Source: Aquihabitans sp. G128 (lineage in GTDB: Bacteria; Actinomycetota; Acidimicrobiia; Acidimicrobiales; Iamiaceae). From it: DNA of 64,000 nt. A program made the position numbers and the translations under genes. A model generated the notes under the pieces. That model saw nothing but the letters and a program-made list of their open reading frames with translations. It had not been told where the DNA came from and did not search any database. The stretch is from the NCBI RefSeq assembly GCF_019048865.1, contig NZ_CP077604.1:2108001-2172000 (forward strand), read 5' to 3'. Of this stretch, positions 42,185 through 53,160 are shown piece after piece; position 1 is the stretch's first letter, and each line of letters begins with the position of its first letter.

Positions 42185-43344
42185 CAGCGCGACCCGCCCA
42201 CGACGGCGCCCCGCAGGGTCCGGACCGCAGCGGGCACGGCACCGAGCGCCACGTCGACGTCGGCCTCGGTGCTGCACCAGCCCAGCGAGAGCCGGAGGGC
42301 GCCGGCCGCCAGCTCGGGGGCCACACCGATGGCGGCGAGCACGTGCGAGGGCTCGGTGGCGCCGCTGGAGCAGCTGGCGCCCCACGAGGCACCCACGCCC
42401 GCCTGGTCCAGCAGGAACAGGAGAGCCTCGCGCTCGACGCCAGGGAAGCACACGTGCACCGTGCCGGCGGTGCGATCGGCGGCCGCGGACGGCGACACCA
42501 CCACCGCATCGGGCGCCGCCGCCAGGAGGCCGGCGACCAGGCGGGCGCGGAGGGCCTCCACCCGGGCGACGGTGGCCGCCCGCTCGGCGACCGTGGCGGC
42601 GAGGGCGGCGGCGAAGCCGACCGCGCCGGCGACGTCCGGCGTGCCGCTGCGGCGCTCGTGCTCCTGGCCGCCGCCACGCAGGATGGGCGCCAGCGCCGTG
42701 CCGGACCGGACCACGAGGGCGCCGATGCCCTGGGGGCCGCCGACCTTGTGGCCGCTCAGCGACACGAGCTGCGCCGGGGCCACCCGCGCCGGCAGCTCGA
42801 GCCACGCGGCGGCGGCCACCGCATCGGTGTGCAGGACCGCCGTCGGGGCCAGCCGGTCCAGCAGGTCCCGCAACGGGGCGAGGTCCTGCACGGTGCCCAG
42901 CTCGTTGTTGGCGAGCAGGGCCGAGACCACCGCCACCGGGGCGGCGCCGGGCTCGGCGAGCTCGGCCTCGAGGGCACCGAAGTCGACGCGGCCCAGCGGG
43001 TCGACCGCCACGGTGCGCCCGCCTGCGGCCCGGACCGGTTCGAGCACGGCGTGGTGCTCGGTGGCCGAGCAGAGGGCGCGACCCCCTGCGGCTGCCAGCA
43101 CCCCGGCGATGGCGAGGTTGTCGGCCTCGGTGCCACCGGAGGTGAACACCACCTCGGAGGGCCGGGCGCCGACGGCCTCGGCCACCACGTCGCGGGCGTC
43201 GTCGAGGCGCCGGCGGGCCTCGCGCGCCCAGCGGTGCGACCCCGACGGGTTGCCGAACACCTCGCCCTGCAGCGGCGCCACGGCCGCGACGGCCTCGGGC
43301 CGCATCGGCGTCGTGGCTGCGTGGTCGAGGTAGGCGCCTGGCAC
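42184..43344 (-). CDS. Cysteine desulfurase (NifS/IscS-like)
   Basis: 386 residues. PLP enzyme that mobilises sulfur from cysteine. N-terminal AYLDHAATTPMRPEA, PLP lysine in SLSGHKVGGPQG, persulfide cysteine in SWGASCSSGATEPSHVL. The GTG at 43344 is supported by a TAGCCT box 6 nt upstream. It feeds mnmA, with which it is translationally coupled, as in other actinobacteria. Confidence 0.95.
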   Translation of the reverse strand: MPGAYLDHAATTPMRPEAVAAVAPLQGEVFGNPSGSHRWAREARRRLDDARDVVAEAVGARPSEVVFTSGGTEADNLAIAGVLAAAGGRALCSATEHHAVLEPVRAAGGRTVAVDPLGRVDFGALEAELAEPGAAPVAVVSALLANNELGTVQDLAPLRDLLDRLAPTAVLHTDAVAAAAWLELPARVAPAQLVSLSGHKVGGPQGIGALVVRSGTALAPILRGGGQEHERRSGTPDVAGAVGFAAALAATVAERAATVARVEALRARLVAGLLAAAPDAVVVSPSAAADRTAGTVHVCFPGVEREALLFLLDQAGVGASWGASCSSGATEPSHVLAAIGVAPELAAGALRLSLGWCSTEADVDVALGAVPAAVRTLRGAVVGGSR

Positions 43345-43350
43345 CCGACC

Positions 43351-43356
43351 AGGCTA
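43351..43356 (-). promoter_or_regulatory. -10 box of the csd-mnmA operon (leaderless)
   Basis: TAGCCT on the minus strand, 6 nt before the GTG at 43344. Confidence 0.45.
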
Positions 43357-43445
43357 CGGCCCGCCCCGCCGGGGACCCCAGCGGTTCCCGCCGCCGCTGC
43401 GCCGGCTGGCCGGACGGCCGGGACGACCTGCGAGACTCCGAGCCG

Positions 43446-44213
43446 ATGGAGGGCTACGACGAAGCGACCTACGGCGACCGGTTCGCCGACGTCTACGACG
43501 ACTGGTACGGCACCATCACCGACACCGATGCGTGCGTGGCCGCCCTCGCGGCGCTGGCCGACGCCGCCGGCGGCGGCCCCGTCCTGGAGCTGGGCGTCGG
43601 CACCGGCCGGTTGGCCGTCCCCCTCGCCCAGCGGGGCGCCACGGTGGTGGGCATCGACGCCTCGCAGGCCATGCTCGACCGCCTCGCCCGGAACCTGGCA
43701 GCCGCAGAGCCGCCCGTTCCCGACGGGGCCGGCGTGCGCGGCGTGCTCGGGGACATGGCCCACCCCCCGCTCGACAGCCAGCGGTTCGGCCTCGCCTTCG
43801 TGGCCTACAACACGCTGTTCAACCTGATCGGGCCGGGCGCCCAGCAGCGCTGCTTCGGCGCGGTGGCCGCCGCGCTGGAGCCCGCCGGCCGCTTCGTGGT
43901 CGAGGTGTTCGTCCCCGACCCCGAGGCCGGTCCCGGCGACGCCGTCGCCCCCCGCCGGGTCACCGCCGACCGCGTGGTGCTCAGCGTGAGCCGCAACGAC
44001 CCGAGCAGCCAGGAGGTGCTCGGCCAGTACGTCGACATCACCGAGGCCGGCATCAAGCTGCGCCCGTGGCACATCCGCTGGGCCACGCCCGCCCAGCTCG
44101 ACGCCATGGCGGCGGCGGCCGGCCTGGTGGTGGAGCAGCGCTGGTCCGACTGGGAGGGCACGCCGGCGGGCCCCGAGGCCGCCACCCACGTCACCACCTA
44201 CCGCCGGGCCTGA
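43446..44213 (+). CDS. Class I SAM-dependent methyltransferase
   Basis: 255 residues. Motif I is VLELGVGTGRLAVPLAQRG, followed by VVGIDASQAMLDRLA and VAYNTLFNLIG, a layout common in small-molecule methyltransferases. The N-terminal YDEATYGDRFADVYDDWYG is typical of this subgroup. Cytosolic. Divergent from the cysteine desulfurase gene and 85 bp before galT. Substrate unknown. Confidence 0.9.
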   Translation: MEGYDEATYGDRFADVYDDWYGTITDTDACVAALAALADAAGGGPVLELGVGTGRLAVPLAQRGATVVGIDASQAMLDRLARNLAAAEPPVPDGAGVRGVLGDMAHPPLDSQRFGLAFVAYNTLFNLIGPGAQQRCFGAVAAALEPAGRFVVEVFVPDPEAGPGDAVAPRRVTADRVVLSVSRNDPSSQEVLGQYVDITEAGIKLRPWHIRWATPAQLDAMAAAAGLVVEQRWSDWEGTPAGPEAATHVTTYRRA

Positions 44214-44298
44214 GCGCACCGCCGAACGGCCGGGCCCGCCGGGTCCCGCGCCCTACGATGACCTCGTTCGCGACGGGCGCAGCGAGGGGCGAAGCGAG

Positions 44299-45267
44299 AT
44301 GAACCAGTTGCGGCTGAACCCGCTCACCGGGCGATGGGTCACCGTCGCCACCGGTCGGGCGTCGCGGCCGGAGGACTTCGCCCGCGACCGCACCCCGGTG
44401 GAGGCCACGCCGGTCGACCCGTGCCCGTTCTGCCCCGGGCAGGAGGAGGCGCTCCCACCGGCCCTCGAGACCTACGGCCCCAGCGGCGAGTGGCTGCTGC
44501 GGGTGGTGCCCAACAAGTACCCGGCGTTCGAGGGCAGCGGCTCGATGCTGGTGGAGCACCTCGGGCCCCTGTTCGCCAAGGCGCCGGCCACCGGCATCCA
44601 CGAGGTGCTCGTCTTCACCCGCGAGCACGACCACGGCTGGGCCGACCTCGACGATCCCCAAGCCGGGCTCGTCATGGCCGCGCTGCGCGACCGCTTCGAG
44701 GACCACGCCCACGCCTCGGGGATCCGCTACAGCCAGGCCATCGTCAACCACGGCCGCGACGCCGGCGCCAGCCTCGCCCACCCGCACGGGCAGCTGCTCG
44801 GGATCCCCTTCGTGCCCGGTGAGCTGGTGGACGAGATGGCGGGCTTCCGACGCTTCAGCGGGAGCTGCGTCCTGTGCGCCACCGTGGCGGCCGAGCGCGC
44901 CGCCGGGCACCGCGTGGTCGCCGACCAGGACGGCGTGCTCGTGGTGGCCCCGTGGTGGAGCGGCGTCCCGTTCGAGCTGCTGGTGCTGCCGGAGGACCAC
45001 GGCGGCCACCTGCGGGAGGCCACGCCCGCCACGCTCGCCGCCGTCGGCCGGGCCATCCGCGACGCGCTCGCCGGCCTCCGCCGCCTGCTGGGCGACCTCT
45101 CCTACAACCTGGTGGTCCACACCCTCCCCCACCACGCAGACGACCCGTTCCACTGGCACGTCCACCTGGTGCCCCGGGTGCACAGCCTCGGCGGCTTCGA
45201 GCAGGGCACCGGGGTCCCGATCAACATCGTCGCCCCCGAGGACGCCTGCCACCTCCTGGCGCAGTGA
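44299..45267 (+). CDS. galT: Galactose-1-phosphate uridylyltransferase (GalT-like)
   Basis: 322 residues. Transfers a nucleotidyl group between sugar phosphates. Zinc site CPFCPG plus SCVLCATV, active-site LAHPHGQLLG with the nucleophilic histidine, and a second HIT-type FHWHVHLVPR. NQLRLNPLTGRWVTVATGRASRP is the expected N-terminus. A TACGAT -10 box at 44254-44259 predicts a leader of about 40 nt. No galK or galE is nearby, so the sugar cannot be fixed from context. Confidence 0.9.
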   Translation: MNQLRLNPLTGRWVTVATGRASRPEDFARDRTPVEATPVDPCPFCPGQEEALPPALETYGPSGEWLLRVVPNKYPAFEGSGSMLVEHLGPLFAKAPATGIHEVLVFTREHDHGWADLDDPQAGLVMAALRDRFEDHAHASGIRYSQAIVNHGRDAGASLAHPHGQLLGIPFVPGELVDEMAGFRRFSGSCVLCATVAAERAAGHRVVADQDGVLVVAPWWSGVPFELLVLPEDHGGHLREATPATLAAVGRAIRDALAGLRRLLGDLSYNLVVHTLPHHADDPFHWHVHLVPRVHSLGGFEQGTGVPINIVAPEDACHLLAQ

Positions 45268-46175
45268 CCCGGCGGCGACCCGGCTTGAGGCGGACCGGCA
45301 CGACGCTCGCGACCCCGGTCCTCGCCCTGGCGCTGCTGCTCGGCGGGTGCGCCAGCGACGGCGGCCACGACGGTGGGGCGAGGCCGGCGTCGGCCCTGGA
45401 GGCGCCGCAGCTCGCAGACGTGCGCTCGTTCGCCTTCGGCCTCGGCGTCGATCCCGACGATCCGGCCGTCCTCCGGCGCCTCGGCCGCTACGACCTGGTG
45501 GTGGTCGACGGCGAGACCTCGGCCGCCCGGGTCCGGAAGCTCCAGGCGGACGGGGCGGTGGTGCTCGGGTACCTGAGCGTCGGCACCATCGAGCCCTACC
45601 GGTCCTGGTACCGGGAGGCCAAGGCCGGGGGCTGGCTGCTCGACGAGTACGAGGACTGGGGCGAGTGGTACGCCGACACGTCGGCCCCCGGCCTCCGCCG
45701 GCTGCTGGTCGAGCAGGCGTCCGCCACCCTCGACCGGGGCTTCGACGGCCTCTTCCTCGACAACACCGACATGGTCGCCGCCCACCCCCAGCAGGCCGCC
45801 GGCATGCGGGCCCTGGTGGCCGACCTCGATCGGCTCGTCGGCGACGGCCTCCTCTTCGCGCAGAACGGCGACGAGACGGTCGCCACCATCGCCGCCCACC
45901 TCGACGGCTGGAACCGCGAGGACGTCTCGTCCACCTACGACTTCGACACCGGCCGCTACGCCGCGGTCGGCCGGTCCGACCACGCCGCCGCCCTCGCCAC
46001 CCTGCGCCGGCTGCACCGACGGGGCCTGTTCGTCACCGCCACGGACTACGTCGATCCCGACGGCAGCGCGGCGGCCGTCCGGTCGGCCGAGGCCTCGGCG
46101 TGCCGGGCCGGCGCGCTGCCGTTCGCCTCCGACATCGACCTCGGCACCCTGCCCGCCTCCCCGCCCACCTGCTGA
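45264..46175 (+). CDS. GH114-like glycoside hydrolase lipoprotein
   Basis: 303 residues. Signal sequence (ATPVLALALLLGGC) with lipobox LGGC, so an exported lipoprotein. The barrel shows GH114 (endo-alpha-1,4-polygalactosaminidase) features: YDLVVVDGE, VLGYLSVGTIEPYRSWY, GFDGLFLDNTD and STYDFDTGRYA. The GTG at 45264 overlaps the galT stop (GTGA), so an extracellular sugar hydrolase is coupled to a cytosolic sugar-nucleotide enzyme. It abuts the convergent phosphoesterase gene. Confidence 0.83.
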   Translation: MTRRRPGLRRTGTTLATPVLALALLLGGCASDGGHDGGARPASALEAPQLADVRSFAFGLGVDPDDPAVLRRLGRYDLVVVDGETSAARVRKLQADGAVVLGYLSVGTIEPYRSWYREAKAGGWLLDEYEDWGEWYADTSAPGLRRLLVEQASATLDRGFDGLFLDNTDMVAAHPQQAAGMRALVADLDRLVGDGLLFAQNGDETVATIAAHLDGWNREDVSSTYDFDTGRYAAVGRSDHAAALATLRRLHRRGLFVTATDYVDPDGSAAAVRSAEASACRAGALPFASDIDLGTLPASPPTC

Positions 46176-47359
46176 TCAGCGGAGGACCACCAGCCCCACC
46201 GACGGCCGCGCCCCGAGCCGCACCTGCGGCGCCTGCTGGCGCACCAGGCCCACGCCGGTGGAGACGTAGATGCGGTTGCCCGCCACCTCGTGCAGGCCGC
46301 CGGCGGCGACCGACCGAGGGACCGAGCTGAACGTGACCAGCGGGCCGTAGATGGGGAGGGCGACCTGGCCGCCGTGGGTGTGGCCGGCGACCGTCAGGTC
46401 GATGGCCGCGTCGGTGGGCAGGGCGAGCACGACGTCGGGCCGGTGCGCCAGCAGGATGCGGACCACCGACGGATCGGCGTCCATCAGCTGCTGGCGCAGC
46501 GCCCGGGCCACGTCGGGGGCCCACCGCAGGCGGTTCCCCCCGATCAGCACCCGCCGGTCGCCGATGGTGCGCTCGACGGCCGCATCCTCCAGCACCCGGA
46601 CGTCGGTCCCCACGAGCAGGTCGGCGAGGTCGGTGTGCAGCTCGGCGTCGCCCTGGACCGCATAGACGCCGCCCCGGGCGTGGAGCCGACCGAGGAGCTC
46701 GCGCAGGGCGGGGCGAACCGCACGGCGCTGGGCGGCATCGCCCTGGAAGAGGTCACCGGCGACGAGGATCACGTCCGGGCGCTGGGCCATGAGGGTCGAG
46801 ATGGCGCGCCGCTCGGCGGGGCCGACGTGCGCCGTCTGCAGGTCGGCCAGGACCCCGACCCGGATGGGATCACGGCCGCGCGCGCCGTGGGCAGCACGAC
46901 CGACGCCCGATCGACCCGCAGGTCGTAGGGCACCACGTGGGTGGCGTACCACCCGACCGGTGCGGGCACCACGAGGAGCAGCACGGCCAGGACATCGGAC
47001 GCGGCCCGCCACCTCGGGGCCAGGCGCGCTCCCACGACGGCGACGACCCCTGCGCGCCAGGCCAGCAGCCGGCGCAGCCCGAGCGCGGCGCCGAGCGCCG
47101 GCACCGACACCACCAGGCCGAGGTAGGCCGCGTGGACGGCGGTGAAGGCGCGGGAGTCGACGCCCCCGACGAGGACGACGACCAAGCCGATCGCCACGAC
47201 GGCCCCCGCCGCGGCCCCTGGCGCCACGACGTCGACGAGCCCGAGCCCGCCCCGCAGCGGTCGGCGGGCCCGCACCGCCACCAGGACCACCGCCACGAGC
47301 GATGCCGCAGCGGCGGCTGCGGTCAACGTGGTGGTCGGCCCCATGGTGCGGGCCAGCAT
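46176..47359 (-). pseudogene. Membrane metallophosphoesterase (frameshifted as assembled)
   Basis: Two frames make one protein of about 390 residues. The N-terminal frame has four membrane helices (TTLTAAAAAASLVAVVLVAV, PGAAAGAVVAIGLVVVLVGG, AAYLGLVVSVPALGAALG, VLAVLLLVVPAPVGWYATHVV) and reads into VVLPTARA. The other frame continues GRDPIRVGVLADLQT with VAGDLFQGD, ILLAHRPD and AGHTHGGQVALP. The switch lies in a GC dinucleotide run near 46872-46886; one missing base or two extra ones would explain it. The first metal motif is DLQ instead of DLH, as in some relatives. Start uncertain (47359, 47344 or GTG 47389). Confidence 0.78.
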
Positions 47360-47423
47360 GGCAGGCGTGCCCGCCGTGGCGAGCGTCACCCGGCCGGGCG
47401 TCGGGAGCGCGGTGTCCGGCTCC

Positions 47424-47429
47424 TACAGT
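47424..47429 (+). promoter_or_regulatory. -10 box of the SRPBCC gene (leaderless)
   Basis: TACAGT ends 6 nt before the ATG at 47436 with no ribosome site. Confidence 0.5.
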
Positions 47430-47435
47430 TCCGGG

Positions 47436-47882
47436 ATGGGTCGCATCCGGGTGTCCACCGTGATCAACGCCTCCCCGGCCGACGTCTGGGAGGAGGTCCG
47501 CCACATCGACCGCCACGTCGACTGGATGGCCGACGCCGAGGCGATCAAGTTCCGCACCGCCCAGGTCTCCGGCACCGGCACCACGTTCGACTGCATCACC
47601 AAGGTCGGCCCCATCAAGCTCACCGACCGCATGGCCATCACGGAGTGGCGCGACGGGAAGGCCATGGGCGTCCGGCACCAGGGCCTGGTGACCGGGTCGG
47701 GGCAGTTCACCCTGGCGCGCATCCGCCGCGACCGCACCCGGTTCACCTGGGAGGAGCGCCTGGTGTTCCCGTGGTGGATGGGTGGGCCGGTGGGCGGCGT
47801 GTTCGGTGGCGTCATCATGCGCTCGATCTGGAAGCGCAACCTCCGGGTGCTCAAGGCGCTGATCGAGAGCGGCCGGGCCTGA
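47436..47882 (+). CDS. SRPBCC-fold protein (polyketide cyclase/dehydrase-like)
   Basis: 148 residues. The START/SRPBCC pattern is clear: RIRVSTVINASPADVWEEVRHIDRHVDWMADAEAIKF, hydrophobic strands in the middle, and a long C-terminal helix (RSIWKRNLRVLKALIES). Such proteins bind hydrophobic ligands; no catalytic residues can be assigned. Monocistronic, between convergent neighbours on the right and the phosphoesterase gene on the left. Confidence 0.85.
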   Translation: MGRIRVSTVINASPADVWEEVRHIDRHVDWMADAEAIKFRTAQVSGTGTTFDCITKVGPIKLTDRMAITEWRDGKAMGVRHQGLVTGSGQFTLARIRRDRTRFTWEERLVFPWWMGGPVGGVFGGVIMRSIWKRNLRVLKALIESGRA

Positions 47883-47898
47883 CGCCCGACCGCCCGGC

Positions 47899-49755
47899 TC
47901 AGCCCGGCGCGGTGGTGGACGTGCTCGAGGTCGCCGGTGCGGCGGGGGTGCTCGACGTGGTGGTGCGAGGCGCGGTGGTCGACGTCGTCGACGCCGGCGC
48001 CATCGTCACCGGTGGGGCCACCGAGGTCGCGGTCGTGCCGCCGCCGCCCGCGCGCAGGTCGGCCTCCTGCTGGAGCACGCAGGCGTCGTAGGCGTCCTCG
48101 GCCGCGGTCCACTCCCGGTCGCTGGCGTCGTCGGGGATGTCGGCGTAGACCGACTGGCAGCGGAAGTCGGCCAGCTCCGAGGCGCTGATCTGGCCGCTCT
48201 CGTAGAGGCCCTCGAAGCACGACGTGGCAGCAGCCTCGTCCTCGACGGTCCAGCACTCCTCGCCGGGGACCTCCGACGGCCCTTCCTCGGAGCCGAAGCC
48301 GTCATCGAAGCCGTAGCCGTACCGGGGTCCGTCGTAGTCGTCGGGGAGCTGCTCGTAGCACTTCTCGTAGGCGGCCTCGCCGTCGGCGGAGGAGGCGTCC
48401 GAGGCCGGCTGGTCGACGCCGCACGCCTTCCAGAAGCCGGCGGGCTCCGCGGCCCACCAGTCGCCGCTCCACCAGCGCACGGTGCGCCGCACCTGGTCGG
48501 CGTCGAGGCCCTTGAGCGTGCCGACGGTGGACTCGATGATGCTGCGGGTGGGGCTCACGAACCACTGCCCGTCGTGCTGCTCGGTGACCACCCGGAGGTC
48601 GCCGCTGGGCTGGGCGAACGGCAGGGACAGGAACGAGCCCACGTCGGCGCCGACGTCGCCCTTGCAGACCTTCTGGGTCTCGGTCTGCGGTCCGTCGTCG
48701 ACCGGGATCGTGCCCTCGTCCTCGATGTCGCTCGCGTAGTCGTCGTCGTAGGAGTAGGTGTACGTGGTGCAGCGGCCGTCGAAGGACCACGCCTCGTCAC
48801 CACCGAAGGAGACCGAGTACGACGTCGGCGAGACGACCTTGGTGCCGTCGGGCCCGTCGGCCACCTGCAGCTCCAGGTCCTTCACCTCGGGCGCCTCGAA
48901 GGCGCCCTGCTTCGCGTCCTCGGCTGCGGCCACCAGGGCCGGGCCGTAGTCGTGGAGCACGGCCATCTCGCCGGGGGGCGACAGCTCGATGAGGCGGCGC
49001 ACGTCGAGGTGCACGGCGGCGTCGAGCGCCTCGCGCACGGCGGCCTCGGGCGAGGCGGCCCCCTTGGCGGCGATGCCGTTGCCGAAGTCCGGGACCTCGG
49101 GCTGCGGGTCGGCGTCCCGGCGGACCTGCTCGGCGATCGAGTAGAGCGCGCTCACGTGCCAGCCCCCGTCGCGGCGCACGGCCACGAGGCGGACGCCGTC
49201 GAGGTCGATCGTCCCGCTGTCGGTGCGGTCGAGGTCGCCGCCGTCCTCGCGCTCGTCGGCGGCCAGCACGTCGGTGATCGTGGAGCCGAAGGGCAGGCGC
49301 TCGAGGTCGCTGGCGCTCGACACCGTGCCACCGGTGAGGTCCACGGCCACGTAGCCGTCGCCGAGCTCGGTGGTGGTCATCGCCAGGCCCTCGACCCGGA
49401 GGTCGATGCCGCGCACCTTGTGCAGGTCGAGGTCCTTGGAGGCCACCTCCACCCGCTTGGCCTGCTCGCCGGTCTCCTCGATGGCGGGCCGCAGGATGTC
49501 CCGCTCGTTCGGGTCGAGCGCCTCCAGCACCCCGATCACGTCCTCGTGGTCGATGGCGTCGAACATGGCGTGGACCGCGCCCTCGGGCGTCTTGGCCCCG
49601 TCGCTCGCGGAGAGCACCGAGATGCCGAAGGCCCCGGCGGCCACGGCCAGCACCGCCACCGCACCGGTGGCCAGCCAGCGAGGCTTCCGCTTGGTGGGTG
49701 GGGCCACGTAGGCCGGGGCGGGGATCGCCACGTCGGGCGGGGTCTGGTCGCTCAT
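47899..49755 (-). CDS. Large single-pass membrane protein with secreted domain, function unknown
   Basis: 618 residues. Pro-rich cytoplasmic N-terminus, one helix (WLATGAVAVLAVAAGAFGISVLS) and about 570 extracellular residues. Two NTF2-like segments are suggested (TPEGAVHAMFDAIDHEDVIGVLEALDP and SPEAAVREALDAAVHLDVRRLIELSPP). Acidic Tyr/Asp-rich and cysteine-containing parts follow, then a Thr/Ser/Pro-rich tail. GAGGAGA precedes the ATG at 49755, which overlaps the stop of the upstream membrane gene (ATGA), so the two are coupled. Possibly a cell-surface protein. Confidence 0.78.
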   Translation of the reverse strand: MSDQTPPDVAIPAPAYVAPPTKRKPRWLATGAVAVLAVAAGAFGISVLSASDGAKTPEGAVHAMFDAIDHEDVIGVLEALDPNERDILRPAIEETGEQAKRVEVASKDLDLHKVRGIDLRVEGLAMTTTELGDGYVAVDLTGGTVSSASDLERLPFGSTITDVLAADEREDGGDLDRTDSGTIDLDGVRLVAVRRDGGWHVSALYSIAEQVRRDADPQPEVPDFGNGIAAKGAASPEAAVREALDAAVHLDVRRLIELSPPGEMAVLHDYGPALVAAAEDAKQGAFEAPEVKDLELQVADGPDGTKVVSPTSYSVSFGGDEAWSFDGRCTTYTYSYDDDYASDIEDEGTIPVDDGPQTETQKVCKGDVGADVGSFLSLPFAQPSGDLRVVTEQHDGQWFVSPTRSIIESTVGTLKGLDADQVRRTVRWWSGDWWAAEPAGFWKACGVDQPASDASSADGEAAYEKCYEQLPDDYDGPRYGYGFDDGFGSEEGPSEVPGEECWTVEDEAAATSCFEGLYESGQISASELADFRCQSVYADIPDDASDREWTAAEDAYDACVLQQEADLRAGGGGTTATSVAPPVTMAPASTTSTTAPRTTTSSTPAAPATSSTSTTAPG

Positions 49756-50369
49756 GCTCGTCTCCTCGTGCTCCAGGCGGCCGCCAGGGCGGCGACCACC
49801 AGGGCCAGGCCGGAGGCCAGACCCGCCGTCGCTCCCCAGGCCGAAGCCTCGGGAGCGCTCCTCACCACCGCCGCGAACGCGGCCACCACCACGCCGACGC
49901 CGCCGGCCAGCGCCGCCGCCGGGCGCACCCGCCCGCGGACGGCCGCGAACAGGGCCGCCACGGCCACCAGCGGCACGAACGCCCACACCGCGCTGGCCAC
50001 GGCCTGCGGGGTGGGGTCGAGCACCTCGAGCCGCACCGCGGCCTGCACCACCTGGTAGCTGGTGCGCTCGCTGCTCCCCGAGCGCAGCCAGGGGGCGAAG
50101 GTCGACGCGACCGCCAGCGCCATGAGGACCACCAGGACCACGAGCACCGCAGTCCGCGGCGCCGTCCGTGGAGGCGCGATGGGTGCGGGCACGGCCGGCG
50201 CGGGCGCAACCGGTGGGCCGACCGGGGCCCCGGGCGCGGGCCGGAGGTGCTGCCTCCCACCCGATGGCCCCCTGGGCCGTCGTCGGTTCCGCCACCCCTG
50301 CCGCCTTCCCGGGCCCCCGCCCTCCGAAGGACCAGAGGCTAGGCCACGGGCGCGCCGCCGACCGATCAC
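49752..50369 (-). CDS. Four-helix membrane protein of unknown function
   Basis: About 205 residues if the GTG at 50369 is used. A Pro/Gly/Arg-rich N-terminus is followed by four hydrophobic helices (TAVLVVLVVLMALAVAST, VWAFVPLVAVAALFAAV, ALAGGVGVVVAAFAAVV, GLASGLALVVAALAAAW). The first 60-70 residues look poorly conserved and the true start may lie further in. Stop overlaps the next gene's ATG, so both are probably made together as parts of one membrane assembly. Confidence 0.6.
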   Translation of the reverse strand: MIGRRRARGLASGPSEGGGPGRRQGWRNRRRPRGPSGGRQHLRPAPGAPVGPPVAPAPAVPAPIAPPRTAPRTAVLVVLVVLMALAVASTFAPWLRSGSSERTSYQVVQAAVRLEVLDPTPQAVASAVWAFVPLVAVAALFAAVRGRVRPAAALAGGVGVVVAAFAAVVRSAPEASAWGATAGLASGLALVVAALAAAWSTRRRA

Positions 50370-50400
50370 GGCCGGTGGCGGACCGCCACCGACGGTGGCG

Positions 50401-51264
50401 CTAGGGCATCCAGCCGTTGGCGAACAGCACGCTGCCCACCACGCAGAGCACGGCGAACGCGCCGCACGCCGCGAGCGGCAACCGCTTGTCGACGCCCGGG
50501 CGCTGGCCGTAGTCGAAGAGGATCCAGCCGGCGGCGGCACCGCCGACCAGGCCGCCGAGGTGGCCCCCGATGGAGATGCCGGGGATCCCGAAGGTGAACG
50601 CCAGGTTCAGCAGCAGCACCCACAGCAGCGGCGAGTCGCGGAACCCGATGCCCTGCGCCCGCTGGGCCAGGAAGATGGCCCCCATGAGGCCGAAGATGGC
50701 CCCGGAGGCACCGGCGGTGAGCGAGCCGGGCGACAGGACGAGGGCGCCGAACGCCCCGGCCAGCAGCGACACGCCGTAGATGACGCCGAACCGGAGCCGG
50801 CCGCCGAGGTTCTCGACGGCGTTGCCGAGGATCCAGAGGGCGTACATGTTCAGGAGGAGGTGGATGAGCCCGTAGTGGAGGAAGCCCGCGGTGACGAGGC
50901 GGTACCACTCGCCCTCGCCGACGCCGATGAACTGGCCCCGATCGAACGCCTTGGCGATGAGGCCGAAGTCGATCTGCATCCGCCCGGAGTCGCCCCCGAT
51001 GGCGCCCGAGCCGTCGACGGCCACGCCCACCAGGAACACCGCGACGTTGATGGCGATCAAGACCTGGGTGAGGATCGGCCGGACCCGCAGCGAGCCGATG
51101 CCCTGGTACACCTTCTGCTTGCCCTGCTTGGTGCACTCCGGGCAGTGGAAGCCCACCGACGCCTGGTGCATGCACCGGGGGCAGATCGGGCGGTCGCAGC
51201 GCTGGCAGATGACCCCGGCCGGCTGGTCGGGGTGTCGGTAGCAGGTCTGGACCGCGGTTTCCAC
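50401..51264 (-). CDS. Rhomboid intramembrane serine protease with N-terminal zinc finger
   Basis: 287 residues. The first 50 hold a B-box-like zinc finger (CYRHPDQPAGVICQRCDRPIC then CMHQASVGFHCPEC). The rhomboid core follows: HYGLIHLLLNMYALWILG, the catalytic serine in GASGAIFGLMGA, and the histidine in SIGGHLGGLVGGAAAG. Six membrane helices. The GTG at 51264 has TACGGT 7 nt upstream. It cleaves membrane proteins; substrates unknown. Confidence 0.93.
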   Translation of the reverse strand: METAVQTCYRHPDQPAGVICQRCDRPICPRCMHQASVGFHCPECTKQGKQKVYQGIGSLRVRPILTQVLIAINVAVFLVGVAVDGSGAIGGDSGRMQIDFGLIAKAFDRGQFIGVGEGEWYRLVTAGFLHYGLIHLLLNMYALWILGNAVENLGGRLRFGVIYGVSLLAGAFGALVLSPGSLTAGASGAIFGLMGAIFLAQRAQGIGFRDSPLLWVLLLNLAFTFGIPGISIGGHLGGLVGGAAAGWILFDYGQRPGVDKRLPLAACGAFAVLCVVGSVLFANGWMP

Positions 51265-51271
51265 GGCCCCG

Positions 51272-51277
51272 ACCGTA
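51272..51277 (-). promoter_or_regulatory. -10 box of the rhomboid gene (leaderless)
   Basis: TACGGT on the minus strand, 7 nt before the GTG at 51264. Confidence 0.45.
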
Positions 51278-51371
51278 GCGGGATCGACCGAAAATCGGCC
51301 GTCGCCAGGGGCTGCTCCGGGTCGTCGCCCGGCTGGTGGACGAGGGAGGACCGCAGGCGGGCCCGCCGGGC

Positions 51372-53042
<1,671 letters not shown>

Positions 53043-53049
53043 CGACCCG

Positions 53050-53055
53050 ACACTA
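53050..53055 (-). promoter_or_regulatory. -10 box of treS (leaderless)
   Basis: TAGTGT on the minus strand, 7 nt before the GTG at 53042. Confidence 0.45.
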
Positions 53056-53160
53056 GGGCCGTGACCTGGGCACCCGTTCCCGATCGGACGGTTCGGCGCC
53101 CACGCCCCCCGAACGGTTGACACCCGCTCGGGCGAGGGCCCCGGACCCCTCCCGCTGCGC

